Shown here: positions 19,564 to 27,327 of the stretch, one piece after another
How positions within the stretch are numbered: position 1 is the first letter of the stretch
Layout of the letters: each line of letters opens with the position of its first letter
Assembly: GCF_008124835.1 (NCBI RefSeq)
Contig: NZ_VNHW01000002.1
Location: forward strand, 62,001-126,000
Length of the DNA: 64,000 bases
Direction: 5' to 3'
Origin: Blastococcus xanthinilyticus
GTDB lineage: Bacteria; Actinomycetota; Actinomycetes; Mycobacteriales; Geodermatophilaceae
The notes under the pieces: generated by a model
The model's input: the letters and a program-made list of their open reading frames with translations, nothing else
What the model was told of the DNA's origin: nothing
Databases searched by the model: none
Translations under genes and position numbers: made by a program

Positions 19564-19835
19564 GGACCCCCGTAGGGGGTCCGGGCAGGCGCGACGCAGC
19601 GGCTCAGCTCGCGCCGGGGACGGCTGCTGGCCGCGGTGCGGTCCGGAGGACCGCGATGTCACGGTCCGGGCAGGCGCGACGCAGCGGCTCAGCTCGCGCC
19701 GGGGACGGCTGCTGGCCGCGGTGCGGTCCGGAGGACCGCGATGTCACGGTCCGGGCAGGCGCGACGCAGCGGCTCAGCTCGCGCCGGGGACGGCTGCTGG
19801 CCGCGGTGCGGTCCGGAGGACCGCGATGTCACGGC
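19564..19835. repeat. Tandem array of three 85-bp hairpin repeats
   Basis: Three copies (19581-19665, 19666-19750, 19751-19835) are identical except for the last base of the third. Each contains GCGGTCC-GGA-GGACCGC (first copy 19638-19654), a hairpin with a GGA triloop. The array is headed by a separate hairpin GGACCCCC-GTA-GGGGGTCC (19564-19582). It fills the gap between convergent gpmA and phoU and ends at the phoU stop. A related array lies at 29505-29813. The 88 bp before it (19476-19563) contain nothing else recognisable. Confidence 0.92.
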
Positions 19836-20483
19836 TCAGACCGCGTAGCGCTCCCCGGTCACCAGGTAGTCCACGCGGCGGGCGACGCTGACCGCGTGGT
19901 CGGCGAAGCGCTCGTAGTAGCGGCCGAGCAGGGTGATGTCGATGGCCGTCTCGACGCCGTGCGGCCAGTCCTCGCTGAGCAGCTGCCGGAACAGCCCCCG
20001 GTGCAGGGTGTCCATGGCGTCGTCGTCGGTCTCGAGCTCCCGGGCGGCCTCGAGGTCGCGCTTGGCGATGACCGTGGCCGCCTTGGTGATGAGCAGCTCG
20101 GCGACCTGCCCGGCCTCCAGGAACGCCGGGCGGACGTCCTGCGGCACGGCGTGATCCGGGAAGCGCATGCGAGCCACCTTGGCGATGTGCTCGGCGAGAT
20201 CGCCCATCCGCTCCAGGTCGCTGACGATCCGCATGGCGGTGGTGATGACCCGCAGGTCGCCGGCGACCGGCTGCTGCCGGGCCAGCAACGTGAAGCAGCG
20301 CTGCTCGATGCTCTCGCGCGTGGCGTCGATCTCCTGGTCGCCGGCGATCACCAGATCCGCCAGCGCGACGTCGGCGTCCAGCAGCGCGGTCGTCGCGGTA
20401 CTCATCGCCGACCCGACGGCGTTGGCCATGGCGACCAGGCAGCCGTTGATGTCGTCGAGTTCCTCGCGGTAGCTGTCCCGCAC
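19836..20483 (-). CDS. phoU: Phosphate transport system regulatory protein PhoU
   Basis: A 215-residue helical protein with two PhoU repeats, each bearing the metal-binding E/DxxxD-type signature (SDLERMGDLAEHI and RYYERFADHAVSV). In other bacteria PhoU dampens the phosphate two-component system and phosphate uptake. The start is GTG at 20483, with AGAGGA seven bases upstream; the long open frame above it is antisense to senX3. It is transcribed divergently from senX3-regX3 with PHO-box-like repeats in between. The stop codon abuts the tandem repeat array. Confidence 0.95.
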   Translation of the reverse strand: MRDSYREELDDINGCLVAMANAVGSAMSTATTALLDADVALADLVIAGDQEIDATRESIEQRCFTLLARQQPVAGDLRVITTAMRIVSDLERMGDLAEHIAKVARMRFPDHAVPQDVRPAFLEAGQVAELLITKAATVIAKRDLEAARELETDDDAMDTLHRGLFRQLLSEDWPHGVETAIDITLLGRYYERFADHAVSVARRVDYLVTGERYAV

Positions 20484-20550
20484 GGGTCGTCCTCTCGTCG
20501 TGATTCCCTGGCGACAGTAGGCGGGCCAGGAACCGGCCCGGTCGCCGCCC

Positions 20551-20624
20551 GGTGAACGTCGGTCCACCCCACGGTGAACAGTGACCCGTCCGAGCGGTGA
20601 ACCCGGGCCGGATTGCTGTTCACC
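20551..20624. promoter_or_regulatory. PHO-box-like repeats between phoU and senX3
   Basis: GGTGAAC occurs at 20551-20557, 20573-20579 and 20596-20602, at 22- and 23-bp spacing (multiples of about 11). GTTCACC, its complement, occurs at 20618-20624. The actinobacterial PhoP box is built from 11-bp direct repeats of GTTCACC. A site here would allow RegX3/PhoP autoregulation and control of phoU. The assignment rests on motif and position. Confidence 0.7.
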
Positions 20625-20638
20625 CGGCGTAACGGACC

Positions 20639-20644
20639 TAGCAT
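20639..20644 (+). promoter_or_regulatory. Leaderless -10 element of senX3
   Basis: TAGCAT lies exactly 7 nt before the GTG at 20652, with no ribosome-binding site between. It is 14 nt downstream of the last PHO-box-like half-site. Confidence 0.65.
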
Positions 20645-20651
20645 CTGAGCT

Positions 20652-21854
20652 GTGAGTCCACTGGTCGCCCTGGTGGTCGGCCTCCTCCTGGGTGGGGTGG
20701 TGGCCGCCACCGTCATCATCCGCTCTCGTTCCGATTTCGGGCAGGCCCCCGACGGAGCGACCGTCCCCGTGCCCGAGAGCGCTCTGGTCCGGCGGCTGGT
20801 GGACCTGATGGACCCCGCGATCGTCGTGGTGGGTGTGGACGACGCCGTGGTCCTGGCCAACCCGGCGGCGCGTGCCCTGGGCATCGTGCGGGGCACCCGG
20901 CTGCTCGTGCCCGAGCTGCTCGAGCTGGCGCACGCCGCCCGGACCGGGGCCAGCCGGCGCGGGGACATCCGCCTGCCCGGTGACCTGGTCGGCGCCGGGC
21001 CCCGCCTGGTCGGGGTGCACGCCGTCCGGCTGGAGAGCGGCTCCGGGCGGCCGCCCGGGCCGGTGGCCCTCGTCCTGCAGGACGTCACCGAGGCCCGGCG
21101 GGTGGAGGCGGTGCGCCGCGACTTCGTGGCCAACGTCGGGCACGAGCTCAAGACGCCGGTGGGCGCCCTCGCCCTGCTGGCCGAGGCCATCGAGGGCGCC
21201 GCCGACGACCCGGAGGCGGTGCAGCGGTTCGCCGCCCGGATCGCCCACGAGGCCGACCGGCTGGCCCGCCTGGTGCGCGAGCTCATCGACCTCTCCCGGC
21301 TGCAGGGCGGTGAGCCCCTCCCGGAGCTGGTGCCGGTCGAGGTCGACCGGGTGCTCGGCGAGGCGGTCGACCGCACCCGCACCGCGGCCCGCGCCAAGAA
21401 CCTGGAGATCGTGCTCGGCGGGCAGCCCGACCTGGTGGTGCGCGGCGTGGAGAGCCAACTGGTCACCGCCGTCACCAACCTGCTGGCCAACGCGGTGGCG
21501 TACAGCACCGGGAACAGCCGGGTCGCGGTGGGCGCCCGCGCGCGGTCGGGGTTCGCCGAGATCGCCGTCACCGACAGCGGGATCGGCATCCCGCGGGCCG
21601 ACCGGCACCGGGTCTTCGAGCGGTTCTACCGGGTCGACCAGTCCCGGGCCAGCAGCACCGGAGGTACCGGGCTGGGTCTGGCCATCGTCAAGCACGTCGC
21701 GAGCAACCACGGTGGATCCGTCGCCGTCTGGAGCGAGGAGGGGCTGGGGTCCACGTTCACCCTGCGCATCCCGCTGGCCGGCGCGGTCGACCAGCCGGCG
21801 GCCGAGCCGCCTTCCGTTCCCCCCTCCCAGAAGATGGAGATCGAGCGTTCATGA
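20652..21854 (+). CDS. senX3: Phosphate-responsive sensor histidine kinase (SenX3/PhoR)
   Basis: A 400-residue membrane kinase. It has one N-terminal transmembrane helix (residues about 3-22), a PAS-like region (about 45-150), the H-box FVANVGHELKTPVGAL with the phospho-His near residue 168, an N-box NLLANAVAYS, and G-boxes DSGIGI and GTGLGLAI. In mycobacteria SenX3 phosphorylates RegX3 under phosphate limitation. The GTG start is leaderless-like with TAGCAT at -13. It overlaps regX3 by ATGA. Divergent phoU and PHO-box-like sites support the phosphate role. Confidence 0.95.
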   Translation: MSPLVALVVGLLLGGVVAATVIIRSRSDFGQAPDGATVPVPESALVRRLVDLMDPAIVVVGVDDAVVLANPAARALGIVRGTRLLVPELLELAHAARTGASRRGDIRLPGDLVGAGPRLVGVHAVRLESGSGRPPGPVALVLQDVTEARRVEAVRRDFVANVGHELKTPVGALALLAEAIEGAADDPEAVQRFAARIAHEADRLARLVRELIDLSRLQGGEPLPELVPVEVDRVLGEAVDRTRTAARAKNLEIVLGGQPDLVVRGVESQLVTAVTNLLANAVAYSTGNSRVAVGARARSGFAEIAVTDSGIGIPRADRHRVFERFYRVDQSRASSTGGTGLGLAIVKHVASNHGGSVAVWSEEGLGSTFTLRIPLAGAVDQPAAEPPSVPPSQKMEIERS

Positions 21855-22543
21855 GCCGAGTGCTGGTCGTCGAGGACGAGGAGTCCTTCTCCGACGCGTT
21901 GTCCTACATGCTGCGCCGGGAGGGGTTCGAGACGGTTGTGGCCGCGACCGGCCCCGACGCCCTCGCCGAGTACGACCGCGGCGGGGCGGACATCGTCCTG
22001 CTGGACCTGATGCTCCCCGGGTTGCCGGGGACCGAGGTGTGCCGCGCGCTGCGGTCCCGGGGGAACGTGCCGATCATCATGCTCACCGCCAAGGACGGCG
22101 AGATCGACAAGGTGGTCGGGCTGGAGCTCGGCGCCGACGACTACGTGACCAAGCCGTACTCGGCGCGGGAGCTGGTGGCCCGCATCCGCGCGGTGCTGCG
22201 CCGGCGCGGCGAGGTCGCCGACGCGCCGGCCGCCGGCGAGGGCGGCGTGCTGACGGCCGGGCCGGTCCGGATGGACGTGGAGCGGCACGTGGTCGCGGTC
22301 GACGGCGAGCAGGTGGCGCTGCCGCTCAAGGAGTTCGACCTGCTCGAGTTCCTGCTCCGCAACGCCGGCCGGGTGCTCACCCGGGCGCAGCTGATCGACC
22401 GCGTCTGGGGCTCTGACTACGTCGGCGACACCAAGACCCTCGACGTCCACGTCAAGCGGCTGCGGGCCAAGCTCGAGCCCGACCCCGCGAACCCGAAATA
22501 CCTGCTGACGGTGCGGGGCCTGGGCTACAAGCTCGAGACCTGA
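21851..22543 (+). CDS. regX3: OmpR-family response regulator RegX3/PhoP
   Basis: A 230-residue two-domain regulator. The receiver has the acidic pair VEDEE, phospho-acceptor Asp in DIVLLDLMLPG (about residue 52), Thr in LTAKDG and Lys in YVTKPYSAREL. The C-terminal winged helix carries the family stretch LKEFDLLEFLLRNAGRVLTR and DVHVKRLRAKLE. It is translationally coupled to senX3 and is expected to bind the PHO-box-like repeats upstream of that gene. A strong hairpin terminator follows the stop. Confidence 0.95.
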   Translation: MSRVLVVEDEESFSDALSYMLRREGFETVVAATGPDALAEYDRGGADIVLLDLMLPGLPGTEVCRALRSRGNVPIIMLTAKDGEIDKVVGLELGADDYVTKPYSARELVARIRAVLRRRGEVADAPAAGEGGVLTAGPVRMDVERHVVAVDGEQVALPLKEFDLLEFLLRNAGRVLTRAQLIDRVWGSDYVGDTKTLDVHVKRLRAKLEPDPANPKYLLTVRGLGYKLET

Positions 22544-22550
22544 CGAAGGA

Positions 22551-22601
22551 CCCCGTCCTCCCCACCCCTCGCACACGCTCGGGGTGGGACCCGGGACGGG
22601 G
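22551..22601 (+). terminator. Terminator after regX3
   Basis: Nested stems CCCCGTCC (22551-22558) with GGACGGGG (22594-22601) and CCCACCCC (22561-22568) with GGGGTGGG (22581-22588) form a long hairpin starting 7 nt after the regX3 stop. It also faces the convergent DUF3072 gene. Confidence 0.75.
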
Positions 22602-22617
22602 CCGGGGTTCGCCTTGC

Positions 22618-22806
22618 TCAGCTCTTGAGGTCGTCGATCTTCTTGGATGCGTCGGCCTTCGAGATGTCCTCGGGGATCTCCTCGTCGGTGCCCCGGGCGA
22701 GCGTCTCGAGGTAGCTCTTCTGCGCTCCGGTGGCGGGCTCGTCACCGGTCACCCAGGTGTCCGGGTCCTTCTCGGTGGTCTGGTCGGCAGCGGTCGGTTC
22801 GCTCAT
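22618..22806 (-). CDS. DUF3072 domain-containing small protein
   Basis: A 62-residue very acidic soluble protein. The core TGAQKSYLETLARGTDEEIP followed by ADASKKIDDLKS is the DUF3072 signature found across actinobacteria. The function is unknown. The ATG at 22806 is preceded by TAGCAT 7 nt upstream on the minus strand (22814-22819), so the transcript is probably leaderless. It is convergent with regX3. Confidence 0.82.
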   Translation of the reverse strand: MSEPTAADQTTEKDPDTWVTGDEPATGAQKSYLETLARGTDEEIPEDISKADASKKIDDLKS

Positions 22807-22813
22807 GTGTTCG

Positions 22814-22819
22814 ATGCTA
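22814..22819 (-). promoter_or_regulatory. Leaderless -10 element of the DUF3072 gene
   Basis: TAGCAT (minus strand) ends 7 nt before the ATG at 22806. The same hexamer and spacing occur before senX3. Confidence 0.6.
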
Positions 22820-23035
22820 GGCCGGGTGCAGCTCCGGCGCCTGCCGGACGGGGGCGGCGGCGCGGGCGGCCCGCGTCGCCGCCCACCGGCGGCCGGTGGG
22901 GTAGGCGTGGACCGCGCCGCAGGTGGGGCACTCGACGTGCAGCGCGATGTGCGTCGGGTGGTTGGTGACCGAACGGATGCGCCGGTCGGCCACGAGTTCG
23001 TCGGTCCCGGTGACGGGGCAGGTGATCAGCAACAT
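22817..23035 (-). CDS. Small zinc-ribbon-like hypothetical protein
   Basis: A 72-residue protein starting MLLITCPVTGTDELV, with a CPTCG metal-binding-type pair near residue 36 plus His residues (VHAY) close behind. The first Cys (residue 6) may complete a site with them. Function unknown. The ATG at 23035 is preferred over a longer version because CAGGCT, a leaderless-type -10, lies 6 nt upstream. The stop codon lies within the promoter of the DUF3072 gene. Confidence 0.6.
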   Translation of the reverse strand: MLLITCPVTGTDELVADRRIRSVTNHPTHIALHVECPTCGAVHAYPTGRRWAATRAARAAAPVRQAPELHPA

Positions 23036-23116
23036 GGGAGGAGCCTGGCGCCGCCCACCCGTCCGCACGAGTGGCAGGAGTGACCACTACCGCATGGTTC
23101 CTGCCATGATGACGGC

Positions 23117-24208
23117 ATGGCTCTCCCCGACCGTCCGCTCGTGGTCAGCGTCGTCGTCGCCGACGGCCTCGTCGGCAGCTTCGGCCTCGGCGTCTCCTGC
23201 GAGGTGTTCGGCTACGACCGCCGGTCCATGGGCCTGCCGTCGTTCGACTTCGGCCTGGTGACGGAGGCGCCGGGCGCACTGCGCACCGACACCGGCATCC
23301 CGATCACCGTCGAGCACGGGCTGGAGCGCCTGGCGCACTCCGACATCGTCTCGATCACCGCGTGGGACCTGTTCGACCGCGTCCCCTCGCCCGCGCTGCT
23401 CGACGCGTTCCGGGCGGCGCACGCCCGCGGCGCCACGATCATCAGCCACTGCACCGGTGCCTTCGTGCTCGCCGCCGCCGGGCTGCTCGACGGCAGGCGG
23501 GTCACCACGCACTGGAAGTACGCCGGCGAGCTGGCCGCGCGCTATCCCGCTCTCGACGTCGACCCGTCGGTGCTCTACGTCGACAACGGGCAGGTCATCA
23601 CCGGTGCGGGGACGGCCGCCGGTGTCGACACCCTGCTGCACTTCGTGCGGCGCGAGTGGGGGGCCGGCGCTGCGAACGCCCTCGCGCGCGAGATGGTCGT
23701 GCCCCCGCACCGGGACGGCGGGCAGGCACAGTTCATCGACGCCCCCGTGCCCGCCTGCCAGGACGACCTGCTGGGCATCGTCCTCGGCTGGGCCGCGGCC
23801 CACCTCGCCGAGGACATCGGCGTCGAGGACCTGGCCCGCCGCGCGCTCATGAGCCCGCGCACCTTCGCTCGGCGGTTCAAGGCCACCACCGGGACGACCC
23901 CGCACGCCTGGCTGCTCGCGCAGCGGCTCGCCGCGGCGGAGGAGCTGCTGGAGAACAGCGACGCCTCGATCGAGGAGATCGCCCGGCTGGTCGGGTTCGG
24001 CACCGCGGCGGGGCTGCGCGAGCAGTTCGGCCGCCGGCGCGGGGTCTCCCCGCGCGCCTACCGGCAGACCTTCCGCGCCACCGGGTCAGGGAGCGGGCCG
24101 GTGCCGGTGCAGCTCGACGGGCACCGCACGGCGGGGAGCCAGGTCGGGGCTGGCCGGGTGCGGCGCGACGAGACCCAGGTCGAGGCGGGCCTCGGTCAGC
24201 CGGCGTAG
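23117..24208 (+). CDS. GlxA-family transcriptional regulator (DJ-1/PfpI plus AraC HTH)
   Basis: A 363-residue regulator. Residues about 8-190 form a DJ-1/PfpI-like domain with [17 protein letters not shown] around the nucleophile-elbow Cys. Residues about 220-320 carry two AraC-type helix-turn-helix units ([20 protein letters not shown] and [20 protein letters not shown]). Such proteins sense metabolites and activate nearby genes. The last 40 residues extend beyond the conserved domain and overlap the convergent gene at 24086-24922 by 123 bp. CATGAT six bases before the ATG may be a leaderless -10. Confidence 0.88.
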   Translation: MALPDRPLVVSVVVADGLVGSFGLGVSCEVFGYDRRSMGLPSFDFGLVTEAPGALRTDTGIPITVEHGLERLAHSDIVSITAWDLFDRVPSPALLDAFRAAHARGATIISHCTGAFVLAAAGLLDGRRVTTHWKYAGELAARYPALDVDPSVLYVDNGQVITGAGTAAGVDTLLHFVRREWGAGAANALAREMVVPPHRDGGQAQFIDAPVPACQDDLLGIVLGWAAAHLAEDIGVEDLARRALMSPRTFARRFKATTGTTPHAWLLAQRLAAAEELLENSDASIEEIARLVGFGTAAGLREQFGRRRGVSPRAYRQTFRATGSGSGPVPVQLDGHRTAGSQVGAGRVRRDETQVEAGLGQPA

Positions 24209-24922
24209 CTCCGCGTACGCGGGCTCGCCGAGCAGCGCCGTCAGCTCCGCGGCGTAGGTCAGCACCAGCGGCTCGGGGGAGACGTGCGCCGTCGGGGACC
24301 CGGTGCACCACCAGTGCAGGTCGGCGCCTCCCGGCCCCCAGCCGCGCCGGTCGAACTCCCCGATGCTCGACACCAGCACCCGGCTGCCGTCGGGTCGGTC
24401 CACGTGCTCCTGCTCGCGGCGGACCGGCAGCTGCCAGCACACGTCGGGCTTGGTGGTGAGCGGGTGCAGCCCGGTGCGCAGCGCCATGCCGTGCAGGGCG
24501 CAGCCGGTGCCGCGGGCGAAGCCCGGGCGGTTGAGGAAGACGCAGGCGCCGTCGACGACCCGGGTCCGCAGCGACCGCACGGCTGCCGCGTCCCCGTCGC
24601 CGTCGTCCGCGGTGTCCTCCTCGGTCCACGCGCCGCGCCCGACGGGGGCCAGCTGCCAGTCCTGGTCGGTCAGGTCGGCGACCGCCGCGGTCACCCGGTG
24701 CAGGTCGTCCTCGTCGGTGAAGAAGGCGCCGTGGCTGCAGCACCCGTCGTCCGGCCGGCCCTCGACGACGCCGGCGCAGCCCCGGCCGAAGACGCAGGTC
24801 CACGCCGAGGTCAGCCAGGTCAGATCGGCCCGGACGACGTGCTCGGGGTCGGCGGGGTCGGGGAACTCCACCCACTCCCGGGCGAAGTCCGGTCCGACCT
24901 CCTCGGGGGGGTCGCTGCGCAC
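24086..24922 (-). CDS. Conserved cysteine-rich hypothetical protein
   Basis: A 278-residue soluble protein. Cysteines cluster as [31 protein letters not shown] and WWCTG, which resembles metal- or cluster-binding proteins of the YkgJ kind, but I do not recognise the exact family. GTG at 24922 is preceded on the minus strand by TAGGCT with a 6-nt gap, so the transcript is probably leaderless. It is divergent from ppx with 41 bp between start codons. The C-terminus is Pro/Arg-rich and is the part that overlaps the GlxA-type gene. Confidence 0.72.
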   Translation of the reverse strand: MRSDPPEEVGPDFAREWVEFPDPADPEHVVRADLTWLTSAWTCVFGRGCAGVVEGRPDDGCCSHGAFFTDEDDLHRVTAAVADLTDQDWQLAPVGRGAWTEEDTADDGDGDAAAVRSLRTRVVDGACVFLNRPGFARGTGCALHGMALRTGLHPLTTKPDVCWQLPVRREQEHVDRPDGSRVLVSSIGEFDRRGWGPGGADLHWWCTGSPTAHVSPEPLVLTYAAELTALLGEPAYAELRRLTEARLDLGLVAPHPASPDLAPRRAVPVELHRHRPAP

Positions 24923-24928
24923 CGGCCC

Positions 24929-24956
24929 AGCCTAGGTCGTCGGCGACCGGCAGAAT
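24929..24956. promoter_or_regulatory. Overlapping divergent -10 elements (Cys-rich gene / ppx)
   Basis: TAGGCT on the minus strand (24929-24934) is 6 nt from the GTG at 24922. CAGAAT on the plus strand (24951-24956) is 7 nt from the ATG at 24964. The elements are 16 bp apart, so the two promoters share DNA. Confidence 0.5.
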
Positions 24957-24963
24957 CGCCGCC

Positions 24964-25908
24964 ATGCGACTCGGGGTGCTGGACGTCGGATCGAACACCG
25001 TGCACCTCCTGGTGGTCGACGCCCATCGCGGCGCGCACCCCACCCCGATGCACGACGACCGCTGGCTCCTGCGTCTCGCCGAGCAGATCGGGGACGACGG
25101 GCTGCTGTCGAAGGCGGGGGAGAAGGCGCTCCTGCGCGCCGTGCAGGAGGCCTGCGACCAGGCCGAGAAGCAGGGCTGTGGAGAGCTGCTGGCCATGGTC
25201 ACCTCCGCCATCCGGGACGCCGTCAACGGCCTCGAGGTGCTGGACCGCGTCCGTGAGCGGACCGGTGTCGACCTGCAGGTGCTGTCGGGGGAGGACGAGG
25301 CCCGGCTGACCTTCCTCGCGGTCCGCCGGTGGTTCGGCTGGAGCGCCGGGCGGCTGCTCATCCTCGACATCGGCGGCGGCTCCCTCGAGCTGGCCAGCGG
25401 CATCGACGAGGATCCCGACGTCGCGCTGTCGCTCCCGCTCGGCGCCGGTCGCATGACCCGGCGGTACCTCCCCGACGCCGAGCGCGGTGGCCGGCCGGAC
25501 CTGGCGGCGCTGGACCGGCTCGATGCCTACGCCGGCGGCCTGCTCGAGCCTGCCGCGACCAAGCTTCGCGGAGCCGGCGAGCCGGACCTCGTGGCCGCCA
25601 CCAGCAAGACCTTCCGCACGCTGGCCCGCCTGACCGGGGCCGCTCCGTACTCGGCCGGGCTGCAGGTGCCGCGCGAGCTCAACGCCGACGGCCTGGAGCA
25701 GCTGGTCGGCTTCATCTCGCGGATCGAGAGCTCGGCGCTGGCCGAGCTCCGGGGGGTCTCGCCCGATCGCGCGCACCAGGTTCCGGCCGGTGCCGTGGTG
25801 GCTGCCGCAACTCTGCGTGCGCTCGACGTACGGTGCGTGCGGATCTGTCCGTGGGCGCTGCGCGAGGGAGTCATCCTCCGCAGGCTGGACTCGTTGGGAG
25901 GGGTGTGA
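24964..25908 (+). CDS. Ppx/GppA phosphatase family protein
   Basis: A 314-residue member of the ASKHA-fold Ppx/GppA family, which hydrolyses polyphosphate or pppGpp. The phosphate-binding motifs are LDVGSNTVHLLV at residue 6 and ILDIGGGSLELASG near residue 137; EDEARL lies between them. It is shorter than the roughly 500-residue E. coli Ppx and has only the catalytic domains, as in mycobacterial Ppx1. The stop overlaps the next gene's start as TGATG. The family members differ in whether they act on polyP or (p)ppGpp, so the substrate is open. Confidence 0.88.
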   Translation: MRLGVLDVGSNTVHLLVVDAHRGAHPTPMHDDRWLLRLAEQIGDDGLLSKAGEKALLRAVQEACDQAEKQGCGELLAMVTSAIRDAVNGLEVLDRVRERTGVDLQVLSGEDEARLTFLAVRRWFGWSAGRLLILDIGGGSLELASGIDEDPDVALSLPLGAGRMTRRYLPDAERGGRPDLAALDRLDAYAGGLLEPAATKLRGAGEPDLVAATSKTFRTLARLTGAAPYSAGLQVPRELNADGLEQLVGFISRIESSALAELRGVSPDRAHQVPAGAVVAAATLRALDVRCVRICPWALREGVILRRLDSLGGV

Positions 25909-26687
25909 TGGCCGAGCCGGACTGGAACCCGGACACGGGAGGTCGCTCCCTCGCCGAGATCCTGCGCGAGGCCGGCATCGAGTCCGCCGCCCGCACGGCC
26001 CGCCGCCGCCGTATCGACGACGACGACACCGGGATCCGCCAGCGCCGGGCCGACGCGGCGGCCGAGGCCGACCGCGCCGGGTACGGCCGGCGCCGCAGCG
26101 ACCTGCAGTCCGCCGAGCCCCCGGCGGCGCCGGCGCGCGAGCCGCGCCCGCCCCGGCGCACCCCCGCCGGCCCGCAGACCGCCGCGATCCCGGGGCTGCG
26201 CCCCGATCGCAAGCCAGGCGTCCCGCAGCCGTCGGCGCCGGTCCCCCCGCTGCGGCGGGCGACCGAGGCGGCCGGACCCCAGCGCTCCGCCGCCCGTGCA
26301 CCCGAACCAGCCCGCCCGGCCGCGCGCGCCGGAGACCCGTCCACCGGGCCGATCCCGGTCGTCCGGGCCGACGACGTCGCCGACACCGACCTCGACGCCA
26401 CGCCCCGCGAGAGCGCGCTGGCCTGGCTGCGCTTCGCCGGTGAGCTGGTGATCGCCCTCGCCGCCGGGGTGGGCATCTACTTCGCCGCCACCGTGCTCTG
26501 GGAGATGGTGCCCCACCTGGCACTCCTCCTCGCCCCGCTCGCGGTGACCGGGCTGGTGGGCGGGGTCAACCTGTGGCGCCAGCGGCAGGGGGCCGAACCC
26601 GTGGGGGCCAGGCTGCTCGCCGTGCTCGTCTTCGCCGGGACCCTGCTGACCATCGCGCCGGCGGCCGGGCTGCTCGCCACGTCCTGA
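25908..26687 (+). CDS. Conserved membrane protein downstream of ppx
   Basis: A 259-residue protein. Residues 1-165 are hydrophilic, first with a conserved GGRSLAEILREAGIE segment and then a Pro/Arg-rich low-complexity linker. Residues about 175-258 form three hydrophobic helices. This architecture is found in actinobacteria directly after ppx, but its role is unknown. The ATG at 25908 shares a base with the ppx stop, so the genes are coupled. The linker is probably cytoplasmic. Confidence 0.8.
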   Translation: MAEPDWNPDTGGRSLAEILREAGIESAARTARRRRIDDDDTGIRQRRADAAAEADRAGYGRRRSDLQSAEPPAAPAREPRPPRRTPAGPQTAAIPGLRPDRKPGVPQPSAPVPPLRRATEAAGPQRSAARAPEPARPAARAGDPSTGPIPVVRADDVADTDLDATPRESALAWLRFAGELVIALAAGVGIYFAATVLWEMVPHLALLLAPLAVTGLVGGVNLWRQRQGAEPVGARLLAVLVFAGTLLTIAPAAGLLATS

Positions 26688-26702
26688 CCGCCGGCGCTCG
26701 GT

Positions 26703-27269
26703 TCAGGCCTCGGCCGGCTCCTCCTCGCGGGACCCGGCGAACTCCTCGACGATCGTCGCGCTGAAGGCGTCCAGGTCGTCGGGCTTGCGGCTGGTGACCA
26801 GGTTGCCGTCGACGACGACCTCCTCGTCCACCCAGTTCGCGCCCGCGTTCCGCAGGTCGGTCTGCAGCGAGGGCCACGACGTCATGCGCCGGCCGCGGAC
26901 GACGCCCGCCTCGATGAGCACCCACGGGGCGTGGCAGATGGCGGCCACCGGCTTGCCGGCGTCGAAGAACGCCTTGACGAAGGTGACCGCGTCGGCGTCG
27001 GCGCGCACGAAGTCGCCGTTGATCACGCCTCCCGGCAGCACCAGCGCCGCGTAGCCGTCGGGATCCGCGGACCCCAGGTCGGTGTCGACCGTCCGCTGCT
27101 CGCCCTTGTCGATGTGCTCGTAGGCGGTGATGGTCCCCGTGCTGAAGGACACCAGCTCCGGCTCGGCGCCGGCGTCCTCGAGGGCCTGCCACGGTCGGTC
27201 CAGCTCGACCTGCTCCACACCGTCGGTGGCCAGCACGGCCACCCTCATCCCGTCCAGTTCTCCTGCCAT
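26703..27269 (-). CDS. DJ-1/PfpI/YhbO family protein
   Basis: A 188-residue protein of the PfpI/YhbO branch of the DJ-1 superfamily, linked in other bacteria to stress protection and deglycation. The nucleophile elbow is AAICHAPWVLIEAG, with Cys near residue 113. LVLPGGVINGD is the second family mark. The ATG at 27269 is used; an internal ATG at residue 8 (MRVAVLATDG) has an AGGAG about 11 bases upstream and is an alternative. It is convergent with the gene ending at 26687 with 15 bp between and no hairpin seen. Confidence 0.88.
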   Translation of the reverse strand: MAGELDGMRVAVLATDGVEQVELDRPWQALEDAGAEPELVSFSTGTITAYEHIDKGEQRTVDTDLGSADPDGYAALVLPGGVINGDFVRADADAVTFVKAFFDAGKPVAAICHAPWVLIEAGVVRGRRMTSWPSLQTDLRNAGANWVDEEVVVDGNLVTSRKPDDLDAFSATIVEEFAGSREEEPAEA

Positions 27270-27314
27270 GCGGCGGCGCTACCCGGCCGCCGGAGCGGGC
27301 ACACGCCGCGGCAC

Positions 27315-27320
27315 TACGGT
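27315..27320 (+). promoter_or_regulatory. Leaderless -10 element of the proline-dehydrogenase-like gene
   Basis: TACGGT lies 7 nt before the GTG at 27328, and no ribosome-binding site is present. It defines the start of the gene and the promoter for proC. Confidence 0.6.
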
Positions 27321-27327
27321 TTCGGAT

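Noticed and set aside
19581..19835. CRISPR array
   Set aside because: The units are 85 bp and directly adjacent, with no unique spacers, and no cas genes occur in the window.
19836..21710. 624-codon minus-strand frame covering phoU and the antisense of senX3
   Set aside because: PhoU begins at 20483 with a ribosome-binding site. The upstream part mirrors the kinase gene and crosses the promoter region.
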